From the NCBI GenBank assembly GCA_947177345.1, contig CAMWUB010000045.1, positions 1 through 8,484 on the forward strand: 8,484 nt of DNA. Reading direction: 5' to 3'. The notes under the pieces were generated by a model. It was given only the letters and a program-made list of their open reading frames with translations. It was not told the origin of the DNA and searched no databases. Of the stretch, positions 6,049-8,484 are shown one piece after another (positions within the stretch are counted from its first letter, which is position 1; every line of letters begins with the position of its first letter). This stretch comes from an uncultured Ruminococcus sp. (lineage in GTDB: Bacteria > Bacillota > Clostridia > Oscillospirales > Ruminococcaceae). Both the position numbers and the translations under genes were made by a program.

Positions 6049-7927
6049 AGTTGTCTTTCATGCGAACCTGGTCTTTTGGACTTACCGGTTTACTTGCGGT
6101 AGTGATTATGTAATTTCCGGAAGTTATTCCTCCCTGTACAGCACTTGAAATCTCATCAGATGCGAGTACTTCAACATCTACCCTGTCGGCAAAGTATCTG
6201 TTGCCGAGCGGTGAACTCTTTGAATTTACAACCAGTACAAAAGAACCTTTACTATCTTTATAAACTGCACTCTTTGGTACTATTGTATCATAATTTCCGC
6301 TACCACATGGTATTGATAAATCAATCATAGTACCAGTACTGACATCTCCTGTTACTGAAAATGTAAGTACTCTGTTTTTAGAACCTGCTTTTGTATCGTT
6401 TTTTATGTCAGTGAGTATCGCTGTTATATCGCCGTTCCAGTTGTTTACTACTTCCGCTTCGATTCCTTTTTTGATTTTTTTAGCTTTTTCGGCATCTACA
6501 GTTAATTCCAATGTATAACCCTCATCGGCAATATCTATTACGGCAAGTGGCATATCAGGAACAGTTTCCTCACCGACTTTTATATTTATCGCACTTACGA
6601 TACCGTTATATTTTGATTTTATTTCAGTTATTTCGCTTTCTGATTTGAGTTTTTCTATTTTTTCTTTCATTTTGTCTACTTCTTTTTTCTTTGCATCTAT
6701 TTCAAGCATATTAGTTTTGTTAGCTATATCGTTTTCGCTTTTTGATTTATTGAGTTCAGCTATAAGAGTTTCAAGAGCCTGTTGTTTCTGTCTTATTTCC
6801 TCGTCGTAATCCTCAACCGACATAGAAGAACCACCGGTTGTCTGTGATGATTCGTAATTAGTAATCTGTACATTCAGATTATCAATTTCACTTTCGACGC
6901 TATAAAGCTGATTCATTAAATTGTTTCTTATACTGTATTTTGTATTGTTGTATTCATTCAGAGCATTATTCCGGATTTCTTCTTTATATTCCATATCGGC
7001 TTTAAGTTCTTCAATGTCATATGAATCGTTATACTGAACCGGTTCGGGTATGTATTCGGAATTATCTGTTTCTTCGTTTTCCGAAATATTTTCTGCTATT
7101 CTTGCATTTTCAGAAATATCATTATTTTCATTATTTTCTGTATTGTCTGTATTTTCAGAAATATTATTATCAATATTTTCGTCAGGAGGCATTTCCGACG
7201 GCATACCGGTAAGCATAGCGGTATAGAGTTGATATGCGGAATTATATTCTGATTCTGCTTTAATGTATTCATCGTGAAGATATACAAGATTACCGGTATA
7301 TTCTACCGCTGCACCTGAATATGAATCTGAATCTATTGCTATTATCGTTGACTGTAATTTATCAAGAATTTTTGATTTTTTAGCGAGTTCGTTTTTGTTG
7401 CTGTTATAATTATAAAGTGCCTGCTGTGAAGTTCCTTTATTGGCAATGGCATTATCTCTTTTTGCTATAACTGCATTGAGGTCATCACGGGCGTTACTTA
7501 TTGCCTGATTTTCGGCGGAATAGTCTTCCGGTGCTACCAGTAATGCTTTCTGATATTCCAGTTCAAGAGCTATTAATGATTCTTCAGCGGTTTCGAGTTC
7601 TTTGTTTTCTTCAGAACCTATCGTGAAAAGAACGTCGTCTTTCTTGACTTCCTGACCGGTTTTTATCATAATGGTATCAATGATTTTATTTCCGTCAATT
7701 TTAACGTCATATGACTGATTGGATTCAACAAGACCGCTACCACGTATGCGTTCGGTGAGTTTTCCGGAAGTTGCTGTTTCTGTAGTTATTTCCGCAAGAG
7801 ATTTATTCATTATCGTATTCGAGCAGAATGTAAGTATAAGCATTATTATCAGAAAAATAATCAGGACATTCTTTATTATTTCCCGTTTTCTGTTAGGGGT
7901 GTAGATTTCTGTATTTTTTTCACTCAT
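6047..7927 (-). CDS. HlyD/RND-type membrane-fusion adaptor protein with long coiled coil
   Basis: A 626-residue, single-pass membrane protein. Residues 1-19 are basic and cytoplasmic, with a membrane helix at about 18-40. The outside part has the adaptor layout: a first half lipoyl motif (about 73-104, IIDTIMIKTGQEVKKDDVLF), coiled coil (about 105-235 and 305-435), a second half lipoyl motif (about 436-465, YNGIVSAINIKVGEETVPDM), a beta-barrel (about 470-545) and a membrane-proximal domain (about 546-626). Between the two coiled-coil arms lies a low-complexity acidic N/E/S/D-rich insert (about 243-300) with three ISEN copies. Adaptors of this family normally link an inner membrane pump to an outer channel. 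In Gram-positives they usually accompany MacB-type ABC exporters, which fits the next gene. The ATG is preceded by AAAAGGAGA (7935-7943). The gap to the upstream permease is 19 nt. Confidence 0.9.
   Translation of the reverse strand: MSEKNTEIYTPNRKREIIKNVLIIFLIIMLILTFCSNTIMNKSLAEITTETATSGKLTERIRGSGLVESNQSYDVKIDGNKIIDTIMIKTGQEVKKDDVLFTIGSEENKELETAEESLIALELEYQKALLVAPEDYSAENQAISNARDDLNAVIAKRDNAIANKGTSQQALYNYNSNKNELAKKSKILDKLQSTIIAIDSDSYSGAAVEYTGNLVYLHDEYIKAESEYNSAYQLYTAMLTGMPSEMPPDENIDNNISENTDNTENNENNDISENARIAENISENEETDNSEYIPEPVQYNDSYDIEELKADMEYKEEIRNNALNEYNNTKYSIRNNLMNQLYSVESEIDNLNVQITNYESSQTTGGSSMSVEDYDEEIRQKQQALETLIAELNKSKSENDIANKTNMLEIDAKKKEVDKMKEKIEKLKSESEITEIKSKYNGIVSAINIKVGEETVPDMPLAVIDIADEGYTLELTVDAEKAKKIKKGIEAEVVNNWNGDITAILTDIKNDTKAGSKNRVLTFSVTGDVSTGTMIDLSIPCGSGNYDTIVPKSAVYKDSKGSFVLVVNSKSSPLGNRYFADRVDVEVLASDEISSAVQGGITSGNYIITTASKPVSPKDQVRMKDN
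7078..7185 (-). repeat. Low-complexity coding repeat (ISEN units) in the adaptor gene
   Basis: The 14-mer ATTTTCAGAAATAT (plus-strand reading) occurs exactly at 7106-7119 and 7151-7164, with a near copy (TTTCCGAAATATT) beginning about 7079. On the coding strand these encode ISEN within an N/E/D-rich stretch. It stays in frame and looks like local slippage expansion of a tolerant loop at the tip of the coiled coil. Confidence 0.7.
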
Positions 7928-7946
7928 TATGTAATCTCCTTTTATA

Positions 7947-8484
7947 TTAACCTTTTATGCCACCGGCGGTGATTCCCTCAACCAGATAGTCTTCACCGTA
8001 TAGGAACATAAGTATTGTAGGTATCATGTAGACAGTTCCCACTGCAAACGCAAGACCTATATCTCCGGAATTTATCTGTGAGAGGAATACTGACAAAGGG
8101 TGCAATGCAGATACTGCATCAGGGTCAGTAATAAGTATCATAGGCTGTTCAACCATATTCCAGTAATCTATAAATACAAGCATTCCGATTGAAATTACTG
8201 CACTTTTGCACATGGGAAGATATATCTGTGTCATAATCTGCCATTCGTTAGCACCGTCAAGTTTTGCCGCCTCAACGTATGATACAGGTATTCTCCGCAT
8301 TACTTTCGTAAGCAGAAATACACTGAACGGCGAAAATATACCAGGTAATATTATAGCCCACCTTGTATCGAGAATATCAAAACTTTTTGCAACAAGATAA
8401 TTCGGTACAAGTGTTACCTGATACGGCATAAGCATAAGTATTATGTACGCAAAAAATATGAGATTTTTTAATTTATTATTATAC
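7947..8484 (-). CDS. Carbohydrate ABC transporter permease, MalG/UgpE type (5' end outside the window)
   Basis: The C-terminal 178 residues of an inner membrane permease of the CUT1 sugar importer class. The frame stays open to the right edge (reading YNNKLKNLIFFAYII before an internal Met at 8435), so the true start lies outside. Typical members have about 270-300 residues, so roughly a third is missing. The family hallmarks are present: MPYQVTLVPNYLVAK after a membrane helix, the EAA loop that docks the ATPase (VEAAKLDGANEWQIMTQIYL, ending in P), the WNMVEQPMIL segment, and the usual C-terminus GITAGGIKG. About four membrane helices are visible. A partner permease (MalF/UgpA type) would be expected just upstream. 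The ATPase may be shared and encoded elsewhere, as is common in Firmicutes. This is the first visible gene of the operon ending with the solute-binding lipoprotein. Confidence 0.93.
   Translation of the reverse strand, partial: YNNKLKNLIFFAYIILMLMPYQVTLVPNYLVAKSFDILDTRWAIILPGIFSPFSVFLLTKVMRRIPVSYVEAAKLDGANEWQIMTQIYLPMCKSAVISIGMLVFIDYWNMVEQPMILITDPDAVSALHPLSVFLSQINSGDIGLAFAVGTVYMIPTILMFLYGEDYLVEGITAGGIKG

Noticed and set aside
7021..7200. CRISPR-like or intergenic repeat array suggested by the repeated ATTTTCAGAAATAT
   Set aside because: The repeats are short, unevenly spaced and in frame inside a coding region, so they are a coding low-complexity tract.
7096..7287. Second minus-strand frame within the adaptor gene
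   Set aside because: It is a frame-shifted reading of the low-complexity insert, has no ribosome binding site, and the main frame continues intact through it.

Overview
The window is AT-rich and every gene I can support lies on the minus strand, so transcription runs from high to low coordinates. A perfect CIRCE operator, an hrcA-grpE heat-shock operon, strong AAAGGAGG-type ribosome binding sites and large lipoprotein solute-binding proteins all point to a low-GC Firmicute. My best guess is a Ruminococcus-like member of the Clostridia. That assignment is an inference from style, not from a marker gene.

Right part (2415-8484): a compact operon of four genes whose promoter lies beyond the right edge. 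In transcription order it holds (1) the C-terminal part of a MalG/UgpE-type sugar ABC importer permease, (2) a 626-residue HlyD/RND-type adaptor with a long coiled coil, (3) a two-helix membrane protein with a MacB-like extracytoplasmic core domain but no FtsX module, and (4) an 817-residue lipoprotein combining a propeller-like N-terminal half with a family 1 solute-binding half. Gaps are 19, 14 and 42 nt, and each of the last three genes has its own Shine-Dalgarno sequence. A strong hairpin terminator follows at 2336-2369. Importer parts (permease, binding protein) are interleaved with parts normally found in exporters (HlyD, MacB-like). This is the most unusual thing in the window.

Left part (37-2260): a classical class I heat-shock transcription unit. 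A TTGACA promoter and a perfect CIRCE inverted repeat precede hrcA, then grpE, then an unrecognised 175-residue gene that overlaps the grpE stop codon as TAATG. A hairpin at the left edge probably ends the unit, so the usual next gene, dnaK, is not directly in line here.

The 2228-2414 intergenic region holds the heat-shock promoter, the terminator of the transporter operon, and an orphan full-consensus ribosome binding site on the plus strand. That site is followed by a start-like stretch with ATT in place of ATG, and it resembles the start region of the binding-protein gene.
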